Shown: positions 7,033 through 15,744, numbered from the stretch's first letter. The stretch: 64,000 bases of DNA from DASRIA01 sp035650255 (GCA_035650255.1 DASRIA010000011.1:1-64000), one strand, 5' to 3'. Translations and numbers: made by a program. The notes: generated by a model from the sequence alone, not told the origin.

Positions 7033-7880
7033 GCGCGCACCTCGCGCTCGGCGCGCTCGGCGAGGTAGTCGGCGAGGCCGTCGTGCCAGTCGGGGAGCGC
7101 CACGGGATGCTCCCGTTCGCTCACCAGCACCGAGAACGGCGGCCGCGGCGCGGGGCGCTCGAGCATGTCGCTCGTCATCGAGAGGACCCGGCAGTCGACG
7201 CCCGCCTGGTTGAAGATCTCCACGGCGAAGTCGTACCACGAGCACCGCCCCGCGCCCGCCATGTGGTGGATGCCGTAGTCCTCGCCGTCCAGCAGGCGCA
7301 CCAGGCCCTCGGCGAGGTGGCCCGTGTAGGTCGGGCAGCCGACCTGGTCGCGCACCACCACGACCTCGTCGCGGTCGCGCGCAAGGCCCAGCATCGTCTC
7401 CACGAAGTTGCGGCCGTTGACCCCGAACAGCCACGACGAGCGGACGATCCAATGGCGCGGGTTGAAGGCCGCGACCTCCCGCTCGCCGACCAGCTTCGAG
7501 CGGCCGTAGGCCGAGATCGGGTTGACGCGGTCCGATTCGACGTAGCCCTCCTCCTTGGTGCCGTCGAACACGTAGTCGGTCGAGGGGTGCACGATCGCCG
7601 CGCCCACGGCAGCCGCGGCTGCCGCGACGTTGCCGGCCCCGTCACCGTTGGCGTCCGTCGCCTCGGACTCGTGCTCCTCCGCGGCATCGACGTTGGTCCA
7701 GGCCGCGCAGTTGATCACCGCCTTCGGGTAGTGCTCGATCAACGCCTGCTCGACCGCCTTGCGGTCGCAGATGTCGAGGTCCGAGCGCGCGAGCACGACG
7801 GTCTGGTGGCCGACCTCGCGCGCGGCGCGCTCGACGTCGCGCCCGAGCATCCCTGCTCCACCCGTGATCAGGACTTTCAA
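7029..7880 (-). CDS. rmlD: dTDP-4-dehydrorhamnose reductase
   Basis: The 283-aa NADPH-dependent reductase makes dTDP-L-rhamnose from the epimerised keto-sugar. It has an N-terminal Rossmann motif (ITGGAGMLGRDV), NCAAWTNVDAAEEHE, the substrate-side STDYVFDG and the YGRSKLVGE active-site Tyr/Lys segment. The TTG start at 7880 overlaps the rmlA stop in TTGA. It is the second gene of the operon. Confidence 0.95.
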   Translation of the reverse strand: MKVLITGGAGMLGRDVERAAREVGHQTVVLARSDLDICDRKAVEQALIEHYPKAVINCAAWTNVDAAEEHESEATDANGDGAGNVAAAAAAVGAAIVHPSTDYVFDGTKEEGYVESDRVNPISAYGRSKLVGEREVAAFNPRHWIVRSSWLFGVNGRNFVETMLGLARDRDEVVVVRDQVGCPTYTGHLAEGLVRLLDGEDYGIHHMAGAGRCSWYDFAVEIFNQAGVDCRVLSMTSDMLERPAPRPPFSVLVSEREHPVALPDWHDGLADYLAERAEREVRA

Positions 7881-8950
7881 TGGAGCTGGATCTCCGAGTT
7901 GTCGCCGACCATGAAACGGTACGCCTTGGGCAGCGAGTTGGAGCGCGTCAGCTTCACGTTGCGCCCGATCAAGCTCGCCTCCATGCGGTAGGAGAGGTCG
8001 CTGATCTGGGCCCCGGAGAGCACGATGGAGTGCTCCACCTCGGAGCGCTCGATCGTCACGTCGGCGTCGATCGCCGAATACGGCCCCACGTAGGAGTCGA
8101 CGATCCTGCTGTTCGCGCCGATGATCGTCGGCCCCCGCACGGTCGCGCGCTCGAGATGCGCGCCGGCCTCGATCACGACCTTGCCCTCCACCCGCGAGTC
8201 GATCAGCTCGCCCTCGGTGCGCGGCACGAGGTCCTCGAGGATCAGCCGGTTTGCCTCCAGCAGGTCGTCCAGCTGTCCCATGTCCTTCCACCACCCGCGC
8301 ACGATGTGCGGCTCGACCCGCAGCCCCGCGTCGACGAGAGTCTGGATCGCATCGGTGATCTCCAGCTCGTCCCGCCAGGAAGGCTTGATCGAGCGCGCGG
8401 CGTCGAAGATCGACGGCTTGAACATGTAGATGCCGACCAGCGCGAGGTCGGAGGGCGGGTCCTTGGGCTTCTCGACCAGCCGCTTGATGCGCTCGCCGTC
8501 GAGCTCCGCGACGCCGTAGTTCTCCGGGTCGGGCACCGGTGTCAGCAGGATGAGGGCATCCGGGTCGTTGGTCCGGAACGCCTCGACCAGCTCGACGAGG
8601 CCCGACTTCAGCAAGTTGTCGCCGAGGTACATGACGAAGGGCGAGTCGCCCAGGTACTCCTCGGCCGTCAGCACGGCGTGCGCAAGGCCCTTCGGCTCGT
8701 CCTGCTCTATATACGTGATCTCCACGCCGAACTGGGAGCCGTCACCGGCGGCGGCGCGGATCTCATCGCCCGTCTCGGGCGCGATGATGATCCCGATCTG
8801 GCGGATGCCCGCGGCGGCCATCGCCTCGAGCCCGTAGAAGAGCACGGGCTTGTTGGCCACGGGGACGAGCTGCTTGGCGCTCGTATGCGTGATGGGGCGC
8901 AGGCGAGTGCCCTTCCCCCCGGATAGAACCAGGCCTTTCAGGTCTTGCAT
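7877..8950 (-). CDS. rmlA: Glucose-1-phosphate thymidylyltransferase, long form
   Basis: The 357-aa enzyme activates glucose-1-phosphate with dTTP, the entry step of dTDP-rhamnose synthesis. The nucleotidyltransferase signature LSGGKGTRLRPITHTSAKQL and the MYLGDNLL metal site are present. After about residue 245 it continues into a left-handed beta-helix (hexapeptide) domain, so this is the longer StrD-like subclass rather than the 290-aa RmlA. A TACGCT -10 ends 8 nt before the ATG, making it the promoter-proximal gene of rmlA-D-B-C plus the NTF2-like gene. The product feeds rhamnosylated wall polysaccharide or glycolipid. Confidence 0.95.
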   Translation of the reverse strand: MQDLKGLVLSGGKGTRLRPITHTSAKQLVPVANKPVLFYGLEAMAAAGIRQIGIIIAPETGDEIRAAAGDGSQFGVEITYIEQDEPKGLAHAVLTAEEYLGDSPFVMYLGDNLLKSGLVELVEAFRTNDPDALILLTPVPDPENYGVAELDGERIKRLVEKPKDPPSDLALVGIYMFKPSIFDAARSIKPSWRDELEITDAIQTLVDAGLRVEPHIVRGWWKDMGQLDDLLEANRLILEDLVPRTEGELIDSRVEGKVVIEAGAHLERATVRGPTIIGANSRIVDSYVGPYSAIDADVTIERSEVEHSIVLSGAQISDLSYRMEASLIGRNVKLTRSNSLPKAYRFMVGDNSEIQLH

Positions 8951-8958
8951 CGGTCGGG

Positions 8959-8987
8959 AGCGTATCGGTCACCCGGCTGGGTAGGGT
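8959..8987. promoter_or_regulatory. Divergent -10 pair, rmlA versus oxidoreductase
   Basis: The 45-bp gap between the two divergent start codons contains TACGCT on the minus strand (8959-8964, 8 nt before the rmlA ATG) and TAGGGT on the plus strand (8982-8987, 8 nt before the oxidoreductase GTG). Both match the actinobacterial -10 form TAnnnT, so both transcripts would have almost no leader. I see no convincing -35 boxes. Confidence 0.5.
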
Positions 8988-8995
8988 CCGGGGCC

Positions 8996-10453
8996 GTGCT
9001 CGACGCGGTCGTGATCGGTGCGGGCCACAACGGCCTCGTCGCCGCGGCGTATCTGGCCCGCGCGGGTCTGAGCGTCGAGGTGTTCGAGCGGCGCGATGTC
9101 GTGGGCGGCGCGTGTGTCACCGAGGAGCTGTGGCCCGGTGTGCGCGCCTCGCCGGGCGCCTACACGCTCTCGCTGCTGCGGCCCGAAATCGCCCGCGACC
9201 TCGATCTCGCGGGGCATGGATTGGAGGTCGAGGTCCACGAGCCGTACCTGTTCGCGCCGTTTCCCGACGGGCGCAAGGTCGTGACGTGGTCGGCCCGCGA
9301 GCGCACGCGGGCGCAGCTCGAGCGGGACTGGTCGCGCGCGGACGCCGACGGCTATGCGGCCTGGAGCGAGCGCTGGGAGCGCGCCGCAGCCCGGGCGCGG
9401 CCCCTGCTGCTCGAGCCGCCCGACCGCGAGCGCTGGCTGGAGGCAATCGGCCCCGAGCTGCTCGAGGGCTCGATCGCCGACGACCTGGCGGGCATCCCGT
9501 CCGCGGAGGTGCGCGTGCCCTTCGCGATCCAGGGCCTGATCGGGACACTGGCCGGCCCAGGCGATCCGGGCACCGCTTTCGTCGGCTTCTATCACGACCT
9601 CGGCGAGGCGGCCGGGGTTCCGGGCGCGTGGGGCTACGCGCGCGGCGGCATGGGCGCCGTGACTGCGGCGCTGCGCGCGGCCGCCGCGGCGGCGGGGGCG
9701 CGCGTGCACGTCGACATGCCGGTCGAGCGGGTGCTGGTCGAGGCGGGAGAGGCACGCGGAATCGTGCTGGAGGACGGCCGCGACGTGCCTGCGCGAGCAG
9801 TGCTGTCCAACGCCGACCCGCGGCGCACATCGGCGCTCGCGGGCCTCGCGGCCCCGGGTGACTGGCGCCAGGACGGCCCGGTCGTGAAGGTGATGCTGCT
9901 GCTCGACGGCCTTCCCGACTTCACGAGCTGGCCCGGCCCGGAGCCCTGGGCCGGGACGATCGACATCGGATTCACGCTCGCCGACCTCGAGGCGGCTGCC
10001 GCCGCGGCCCGCGCCGGCCGGCCCGCCGCGCGTCCCTGGATCGAGGCGGCCTGCCAGACCGCCGCCGACGACACGCTGGCGCCGCCGGGACGGCACGTGC
10101 TGTCGCTCTTCTGCCAGTGCTTTCCGGTCGATGCCGACGCCGAGTCGGCCGCCGACGGCGCGATCGCCCGTTTCGCGGAAGTCTGCCCACAGCTTCCCGA
10201 TCGCATCGTCGACCGGCTCGCCCTCGGCCCGCGCGAGCTCGAGGCGCGGTTCGGCCTCACCGGCGGCCACATCTTCCACGGCGAGATGCTGGGCGACCAG
10301 TTGCTGGAGCGCCGCTTTCCGGCTCGTCGCTTCGGCGGGATCGAAGGTCTCTACCTGGCGGGCTCCGGCGCACATCCCGGCGGCGCCGTCACCGGCGCGC
10401 CGGGTTACCTTGCCGCGCGTGCGGTGCTGGCGGATCGCCGCGCCATCGGGTGA
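8996..10453 (+). CDS. NAD(P)/FAD-dependent oxidoreductase, PYROXD2/CrtI-like
   Basis: The 485-aa flavoprotein opens with the FAD-binding dinucleotide fold VIGAGHNGLVAAAYLARAG and an ERRDVVGGACVTEE segment. The C-terminal FAD-contact motif GLYLAGSGAHPGGAVTGAPG is characteristic of the PYROXD2/phytoene-desaturase family. The reaction is unknown; relatives are often annotated as carotenoid desaturases, but no other carotenoid gene is nearby. Start is GTG at 8996, 8 nt after TAGGGT. A hairpin terminator candidate follows at 10490. Confidence 0.85.
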   Translation: MLDAVVIGAGHNGLVAAAYLARAGLSVEVFERRDVVGGACVTEELWPGVRASPGAYTLSLLRPEIARDLDLAGHGLEVEVHEPYLFAPFPDGRKVVTWSARERTRAQLERDWSRADADGYAAWSERWERAAARARPLLLEPPDRERWLEAIGPELLEGSIADDLAGIPSAEVRVPFAIQGLIGTLAGPGDPGTAFVGFYHDLGEAAGVPGAWGYARGGMGAVTAALRAAAAAAGARVHVDMPVERVLVEAGEARGIVLEDGRDVPARAVLSNADPRRTSALAGLAAPGDWRQDGPVVKVMLLLDGLPDFTSWPGPEPWAGTIDIGFTLADLEAAAAAARAGRPAARPWIEAACQTAADDTLAPPGRHVLSLFCQCFPVDADAESAADGAIARFAEVCPQLPDRIVDRLALGPRELEARFGLTGGHIFHGEMLGDQLLERRFPARRFGGIEGLYLAGSGAHPGGAVTGAPGYLAARAVLADRRAIG

Positions 10454-10489
10454 GAGCATCTGGGGCTGTAGTACGACCTCAACTGCTGT

Positions 10490-10512
10490 CACCCCGCAAG
10501 AGGGTGCGGGTG
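10490..10512. terminator. Hairpin between convergent genes
   Basis: The arms CACCCCGCA (10490-10498) and TGCGGGTG (10505-10512) pair with one bulged base around a 6-nt loop. It lies between the oxidoreductase stop (plus) and the PPOX stop (minus). There is no T run, so it is a weak, possibly bidirectional, terminator candidate. Confidence 0.4.
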
Positions 10513-10522
10513 GGAGCGCCGG

Positions 10523-10993
10523 TCAGTAGACGCCTGCGCCCAGCTTCGAGTGGTCCCAGGTGACCGTCTCGACCACTTCGAAGCGAATCGCGACCCGCTT
10601 CACGGCCTGCCCGCGCAACGCGTCACGCATTCCCTCCGCGCCGGGCTGCGTGCCCTGGTACTTCGCGAACAGCTCCTCGGCGAAGTCGATGACCTTGTCG
10701 GTGTCGCGCTCGATGTGGGCGCGCGTCTTGAGCATCACGCCCTTCAGCTCCGAGTACTCGTCGCCCGACTCGAACAACACGGTCGCGCGGTCGTCGCGTT
10801 CGAGGTTCTTCACCTTCTGCGACTTCGCGTACGTCCAGGCCCACGGGTCCGTGCCGCGCATCACGTACCACAGCGCGGTCAGATGAGGCCAGCCGTCCGC
10901 TCCGAGGGAGGCGATGTTCATCACGCGCTCGCCGGCGAGAAACTCCGCCACCTCCTCGGGAGTCAGCTTGATCTGGTCGCGCTTGCTCGGCAC
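10523..10993 (-). CDS. PPOX-fold flavin/F420 oxidoreductase family protein
   Basis: The 156-aa single-domain split-barrel protein matches the pyridoxamine-5'-phosphate-oxidase-like superfamily. It has LTPEEVAEFLAGERVMNIAS at the N-terminus, the PHLTALWYVMRGT strand pair and the KVKNLERDDRATVLFESG segment. In Actinomycetota such short members commonly use F420 or FMN/heme. It starts 7 bp after the stop of the penicillin acylase gene, so the two are co-transcribed. The substrate is not predictable. Confidence 0.8.
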   Translation of the reverse strand: MPSKRDQIKLTPEEVAEFLAGERVMNIASLGADGWPHLTALWYVMRGTDPWAWTYAKSQKVKNLERDDRATVLFESGDEYSELKGVMLKTRAHIERDTDKVIDFAEELFAKYQGTQPGAEGMRDALRGQAVKRVAIRFEVVETVTWDHSKLGAGVY

Positions 10994-11000
10994 GGCGTCC

Positions 11001-13397
11001 TCAGGCGGGATCGATGCGCAGCCGCTTCGCGCCGCCGGCCGCGCGCACCTCGTGCTCCTCGAAGTAGACGGGGTTGGTCTTGCCGGTGCGCCAGCCCTCG
11101 ATCATGTCGTCGTAGTGTTGCGAGCCCGGCTGGCCGGACTGCCCTGTCGTGAGCTGCCAGCGCGACCGCGCCGGATCGCCGAGGTCGGCGAGCATCCGGT
11201 ACACGGGTCCCCACACGCCCTTGAACGGCTCCGTCGCCAGGTAGCCGATCTGCGTGACCGTCTCGCTGGCGCCGCCGGCCTCCACCGAGCGGTTGAAGAT
11301 GCGGCGGAACAGCGGGTTCGCCGCGCCGAACGGATGCACGAACTCGACGTCGTGGACCCGCCCCCAGCGCCACCTGGACTGATCGCGGCCGAACCGCTCC
11401 TCGAGGCCGTCGAGCGCCTTCTCGAGCGCCTCGAGCGCGACCTCGTCCCACGAGCGCCCGCCGAACCATGCCGGATCCGCCTCGTCCCACATCGTCAGCA
11501 GTCGCTCCTGGAATCGCCATGGCGAGGAGACGACCTCGAACAAGGCCACGCCGGACTTGTTCAGCCAGCGCTCGACAAGGGCGTCGTCCTGCACGGCGGC
11601 GCGCGCCACGGCCTCCGCGAACACGACCGTGAACGCATGGAAGATCGTGCCCGCCACGGTGTCCGCGTCGAGATTGCCGTCCCAGCTCTTGAGCCGCTCG
11701 ATCGCGCGCACCTCGCGCTGGTGCGGAGGGTGCAGGCGCGACAACCGATGCACGGTCTCCACCCCGGGGAAGGAGAAGAAGTCGTGCTGCATGCGCTCGA
11801 AGTCGGCCAGCGAGTGGCGCTCGCGCTCGCCCAGCAGCTCCTCGATGCGGCGCGCGCGGTAGCCGGTCATCCACTCCGAGGTGATGTGATGCGGGTAGTC
11901 GTCGCCGACGATTCGGTTGTTCGCGGTGACGAGGAAGCCCTGCGGCGGGTTCACGGTGCGTGGCAGCTCGTCGTAGGGGATCGTCCCGTCCCACTCGAAC
12001 TCGCCGGTCCAGCCGGGTTTGGGTAGGTCGGCCACGCCGCCCTTGCGCCGCGGGATCCTGCCGGCGAGCTGGTAGCCGATGTTGCCCTCGCGGTCGGCCC
12101 ACAGCAGGTTGAGCGGCGGCACGTGATGGCTCCCGGCAGCTTCGATCACGTCCTGGCCCGTGCGCGCCGTGCTGAGCCTGTAACCCGAGTCGGTCAGCTG
12201 CGGATAGTGCAGCCCCATCCAGGAAAGCGCGATCGGCTCCGAGGCGCCCAACGCATCACTGACGATCGGGCCATGGTGAGTGACCATCACGTCGAGCGCC
12301 TCCGCCGTGCCGCGGCCCTTGACCTGGATCTCCTCGCGGACCACCCCGGCCATGTGCCACTCGCCCTCGAACTCGTACATGCGCGGGTCGTCCGGGTTCA
12401 GGCGCTCCACGAACAGGTCCTGGGTATCGGCCATCACGTTCGTGAAGCCCCAAGCCGTGTAGCGGGTCTGCCCGAAAACCGGGAACGGGTTGGTCGGCAG
12501 CGTGGCGCCGCGCACGCGGTAGTCGTCGCAGGCGAGATCGGCCTCGTACCAGAGGTCGGGGATCGTCGTGGTCAGGTGGGGATCGCAGGCGAGCAGCGGC
12601 CGGCCGGTCACCGAGCGCTCCCCCGACACGACCCAGTTGTTCGAGCCCGTCGCGTGCATCCCGAGCCCGAGCGACTCCTTCACCGCCGCGATCTGCGCCG
12701 CAATGTCGACGCCGTCGCCGGCGTACACGTCGCCCGGCGACGTGACCACCGGATTGGCGCGCGGGTACTGCGGCTCGAGCCGCGCCGCCCGCTCCGGCCC
12801 GGCGGCGCGCACGAGGTCCGCGCGCAGCAACTCCATCTCCCAGTTCGTGGAGAGGCCGAACCCCATCAGCTTCGCGGACGCCAGCAGGTCCACGACGGTC
12901 CACGGCTCCGGCTCGAGCCGCGCGAGCTGGAACTCGATCGGCAGAGCGCCGGCCAGGTCGATCGCCGCGTTGATGCCCGCGACGTACGCGCCCGCCAGCG
13001 GCGCGACCGTCGCGTCGACCTCGCGCGCCTCGCGCTCGGCGACGCGCCGCATGCCGATCGTGCGCATCAGGCGGTCGGCGGGAAGCGTGTCGGGGCCGGC
13101 GAACTCGGACAGCCGGCCTGCCGTCGCGCGGCGGAAGAACTCCAGCTGCCACAGCCGGTCCTGGCCGTGGCAGAACCCGAGCGCGAAGCACAGGTCGTGC
13201 GGCGTGCGGGAGGAGACGTGCGGAACGCCGAACCGATCGCGCACGATCTCCAGCGGCGCGTCCACGCCGCGGAGCGTGAGGCGCCCGGCGGTCTTCGGCA
13301 GCGGGCGCCGGAAGAGCTGGAACCACGCTCCGGCCCCCGCCAGCGCGGCGAGCGCCCCGGTGCCGGCGAAGGTGCGGGTGAGGGGGGTGCCGACCAT
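11001..13397 (-). CDS. Penicillin acylase family Ntn-hydrolase
   Basis: The 798-aa precursor belongs to the penicillin G acylase/acyl-homoserine-lactone acylase family (Ntn-hydrolases that self-cleave to expose a catalytic Ser). An N-terminal hydrophobic segment (about residues 8-25) suggests export. The A-chain includes GVPHVSSRTPHDLCFALGF and HGQDRLWQLEFFRR. The nucleophile Ser is about residue 252 in HATGSNNWVVSG, followed by LACDPHL. The C-terminal half has the usual NNRIVGDDYPHH and GRVHDVEFVHP. It hydrolyses an amide-linked acyl group; the substrate is unknown. The PPOX gene follows in the same operon. Confidence 0.93.
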   Translation of the reverse strand: MVGTPLTRTFAGTGALAALAGAGAWFQLFRRPLPKTAGRLTLRGVDAPLEIVRDRFGVPHVSSRTPHDLCFALGFCHGQDRLWQLEFFRRATAGRLSEFAGPDTLPADRLMRTIGMRRVAEREAREVDATVAPLAGAYVAGINAAIDLAGALPIEFQLARLEPEPWTVVDLLASAKLMGFGLSTNWEMELLRADLVRAAGPERAARLEPQYPRANPVVTSPGDVYAGDGVDIAAQIAAVKESLGLGMHATGSNNWVVSGERSVTGRPLLACDPHLTTTIPDLWYEADLACDDYRVRGATLPTNPFPVFGQTRYTAWGFTNVMADTQDLFVERLNPDDPRMYEFEGEWHMAGVVREEIQVKGRGTAEALDVMVTHHGPIVSDALGASEPIALSWMGLHYPQLTDSGYRLSTARTGQDVIEAAGSHHVPPLNLLWADREGNIGYQLAGRIPRRKGGVADLPKPGWTGEFEWDGTIPYDELPRTVNPPQGFLVTANNRIVGDDYPHHITSEWMTGYRARRIEELLGERERHSLADFERMQHDFFSFPGVETVHRLSRLHPPHQREVRAIERLKSWDGNLDADTVAGTIFHAFTVVFAEAVARAAVQDDALVERWLNKSGVALFEVVSSPWRFQERLLTMWDEADPAWFGGRSWDEVALEALEKALDGLEERFGRDQSRWRWGRVHDVEFVHPFGAANPLFRRIFNRSVEAGGASETVTQIGYLATEPFKGVWGPVYRMLADLGDPARSRWQLTTGQSGQPGSQHYDDMIEGWRTGKTNPVYFEEHEVRAAGGAKRLRIDPA

Positions 13398-13490
13398 CCG
13401 GCCGATTCTCTCAGGTGACGGCGAGCGGCGAGGGTGCAAATCATCCGTTTGGACGATGTTCCGGATCGGCCGGCGGTCTAGCTTTGCGCC

Positions 13491-13892
13491 ATGACACGCG
13501 TCGGTCGGGTTCCCAATGGAGGGGCGAGCCCGCTGCTCGACTACCTCCCTCACGTCTACGGGGCCGCGCTGGCGGCAGCGGGCGAGGAAGAGGCGGCCTG
13601 CGCCGTCACGCAGCAGGTTTTCCAGGGGCCCATCGCGGGCACCGACAGGCACTGCCAGGATCCCCGCTGCCTCGTGGAGCAGGCGATCTGCCTGGCCATG
13701 CGCACGTCGCCGGCGCGCCCGTTCGACGCGATGTCGCCGCAGGATCGCGAGGCGGTGGCGCTCGCGCGGCTGGCCGGCTACTCGGTGGACGAGATCGCGC
13801 TCACGCTCGAGATCGCGCCCGTCGAGGCGAAGCGACGCCTGCGCGCCGGGCTCGAGGCCGTCGCGCTGGAGTCTCAGGCGCTGGCGTCGTGA
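13491..13892 (+). CDS. Compact sigma-factor-like protein
   Basis: This 133-aa protein resembles a shrunken ECF sigma factor. An N-terminal stretch (LLDYLPHVYGAALAAAG, then VTQQVF) is a degenerate region 2. After a Cys-containing linker, residues about 84-125 form a clear region-4 helix-turn-helix (DREAVALARLAGYSVDEIAL). The linker and the missing half of region 2 make -10 recognition doubtful. TAGCTT lies 6 nt before the ATG, implying a leaderless mRNA. Its last 19 bp overlap the convergent response-regulator gene. It may be an accessory regulator rather than a true sigma factor. Confidence 0.7.
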   Translation: MTRVGRVPNGGASPLLDYLPHVYGAALAAAGEEEAACAVTQQVFQGPIAGTDRHCQDPRCLVEQAICLAMRTSPARPFDAMSPQDREAVALARLAGYSVDEIALTLEIAPVEAKRRLRAGLEAVALESQALAS

Positions 13893-14530
13893 GCGTGCCG
13901 GGCGGCGAACGCGGCCGCCTCGGCGCGATTGCGGAACTGCAGCTTCTCGAGCACGTGGCGAACGTGCGTCTTGACGGTGGCCTCGCTGATCACGAGCCGG
14001 TCCGCGATCTCGCGGTTGCGAAGGCCGTCCGCCAGCAGGAGCAGCACCTCGCGCTCCCGCTCGCTGAGCGCCTCGAACGGGTCGGCGGCGGCGTGGCGTG
14101 AATCGCCGCCGAAGTCGGTCAGCAGCGCACCGGCCAGCTTCGGCGCGATCGTCGGCTCGCCGCGGCCCGCGCCGAGCACCGCGTCGACCAGCTCGTTCGG
14201 CGGCATGTCCTTCAGCAGGTAGCCGGAGGCGCCGACCCGCAGCGCGGCGTACAGGTCGGGCTCGTGCTCGGAGACGGTGAGGATCAGGACCGCGATCTCC
14301 GGATGCTGCTGCCGTAGCACCGCGCAGGCCTCGATGCCGCGGAGCACCGGCATGTTGATGTCGAGCACGACCACGTCGGGACGGCGCCGTTCGGCCAGGG
14401 ACAGGGCGTCGCGGCCATCCTTGGCCAGTCCGACCACCTCGATGCGCTCGTCGGCTGCGAGCAGTGCGGCAGTGCCCTCGCGCATCAGGCGGTGGTCGTC
14501 GGCGATCAGGACCTTGACCGGGCCGGCCAT
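13874..14530 (-). CDS. NarL/LuxR-type response regulator
   Basis: The 218-aa regulator has a receiver domain with acidic pocket (IADDHRLMREG), phospho-acceptor Asp near residue 55 (VVVLDINMP), LTVSEHE and the Lys in GYLLKDMPPNEL. A C-terminal LuxR-type HTH follows (LSEREREVLLLLADGLRNRE). It pairs with the divergent histidine kinase 20 bp away. A GATACT -10 at 14537-14542 is exactly 6 nt before the ATG and physically overlaps the kinase gene's -10. Confidence 0.95.
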   Translation of the reverse strand: MAGPVKVLIADDHRLMREGTAALLAADERIEVVGLAKDGRDALSLAERRRPDVVVLDINMPVLRGIEACAVLRQQHPEIAVLILTVSEHEPDLYAALRVGASGYLLKDMPPNELVDAVLGAGRGEPTIAPKLAGALLTDFGGDSRHAAADPFEALSEREREVLLLLADGLRNREIADRLVISEATVKTHVRHVLEKLQFRNRAEAAAFAARHAHDASA

Positions 14531-14536
14531 GGCGGA

Positions 14537-14544
14537 AGTATCGT
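14537..14544. promoter_or_regulatory. Interlocked divergent -10 elements of a two-component pair
   Basis: In the 20-bp space between divergent start codons, GATACT reads on the minus strand (14537-14542, 6 nt from the response-regulator ATG) and TATCGT on the plus strand (14539-14544, 6 nt from the kinase GTG). The hexamers share four base pairs, so RNA polymerase should not occupy both at once, and each promoter's upstream region lies within the other gene. Confidence 0.55.
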
Positions 14545-14550
14545 AGGCAG

Positions 14551-15732
14551 GTGGAGGCTGGAAGGGAGATCGCGGCTGCGCCGGGAGCAGGCGGAGCTGC
14601 GCACCGGCTCCCTCCCGAGGTGTTGGCCGGCCTGGGGGCGATCGGTCGCGTGTCGCGCGCGCTGGTGGGCTCCGGCACCCTGGCCGAGCTGTCCGAGCGC
14701 GCGCTCGGCGAGATGCGCGAAGCGCTGGCCCTCGACGTCGCGGTCCTCTACCTGCCCGCCGTGGAGGGCGTGCGCAAGCTGCGGCGCTACGTCACGTCCA
14801 CCCGCCCGGCGGCGGCGACGTCGGTGACCGACGAGCTGTCCTTCGACGAGGAGGCGTGGCGGCTCGCGGTCGCGAGCGGCCTGCCGCTCCTGTTCCACGA
14901 ACAGGGCAGCTGGCTGGCGGCAAACCCGTTCGACCCTCCCGCCTCGTCGTGGCTGGTGCTCCCCTTGGTCTCGGGCGGTGCGACGCTCGGCGTCGTCGCG
15001 GCCGCGACACGCGAGCCGCTCGTGCTCGATCCGGTCGGCGCCAACGTGCTGGCGCTGCTCGGCGACCTCCTGACCGCGGGGATCGCCACGGCCCGGCTGC
15101 GCCAGGAGGTGCAGCGCACCGAGATCGAACGGGAGCGGATGCGGCTCGCCGCGGAGGTGCACGACGGGCTCGCCCAGGACCTCGCGCTCGCCACCCGCGA
15201 GCTGAAGATGCTGGACTCGGGCGTCTCCGGCCGGCTGCGAGACGAGAGCTGGTCCCGGCTGCGGGAGGCGGTCGCCTCGGCGCATCGGGTCGTGCGGGCG
15301 CGCCTCGAGGACCTCACCGTGTCCGTGCCGCTGGGCGGCATCGGCCCGGCGATCCAGCAGATCTGCGCGAATTTCTCCAAGCGCGGCGTGCCGGTCGAGT
15401 TCACCGCTCGCGGGCCGGCGCTCGAGATCCCCCCGGACCGCACCGCGGTGGCGGTGCGCGTGGCGACCGAGGCGCTCTCGAATGCGGAGCGCCACGCCGG
15501 TGCGACACACGTGCGGGTCTCGCTCACGGTCGAGGAGGAGCGGCTCACGGTGACGGTCGAGGACGACGGCTTGGGGTTCGCCGCAGACGATGTCGACGGG
15601 CCCGGCGAGGGTCATTTCGGGCTCACGCTGATGCGCGAGCGCGCGCATTCCGTCAATGCCGTGCTGGATCTCGAATCCGCGCCCGGCGCGGGAACGCGCG
15701 TGCGGCTGCAGCTGCCGCTGGCGGCTGGTTAG
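14551..15732 (+). CDS. GAF-domain histidine kinase (NarL/DesK class)
   Basis: The 393-aa soluble sensor kinase has a GAF-like N-terminal domain (about residues 25-180), a HisKA_3 dimerisation segment with phospho-acceptor His in AEVHDGLAQDLALATREL (about residue 205), and a HATPase_c domain with N box ATEALSNAERHAGATH and DDGLGFAAD. No membrane segments are seen, so it senses a cytoplasmic ligand. Start is GTG at 14551 with a -10 six nt upstream. The divergent NarL-type regulator is the obvious partner, and the MEDS gene follows on the same strand. Confidence 0.94.
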   Translation: MEAGREIAAAPGAGGAAHRLPPEVLAGLGAIGRVSRALVGSGTLAELSERALGEMREALALDVAVLYLPAVEGVRKLRRYVTSTRPAAATSVTDELSFDEEAWRLAVASGLPLLFHEQGSWLAANPFDPPASSWLVLPLVSGGATLGVVAAATREPLVLDPVGANVLALLGDLLTAGIATARLRQEVQRTEIERERMRLAAEVHDGLAQDLALATRELKMLDSGVSGRLRDESWSRLREAVASAHRVVRARLEDLTVSVPLGGIGPAIQQICANFSKRGVPVEFTARGPALEIPPDRTAVAVRVATEALSNAERHAGATHVRVSLTVEEERLTVTVEDDGLGFAADDVDGPGEGHFGLTLMRERAHSVNAVLDLESAPGAGTRVRLQLPLAAG

Positions 15733-15744
15733 GGTAGCCCCGGA

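Noticed and set aside
12123..13418. Long plus-strand open frame opposite the penicillin acylase gene
   Set aside because: Arg/Ala/Gly-rich composition typical of antisense frames in GC-rich genes, with no domain pattern.
11001..14678. A single 1225-codon open frame covering penicillin acylase plus upstream sequence
   Set aside because: The part above 13397 lies antisense to the sigma-like gene and shadows the response regulator; family similarity begins at the ATG at 13397.
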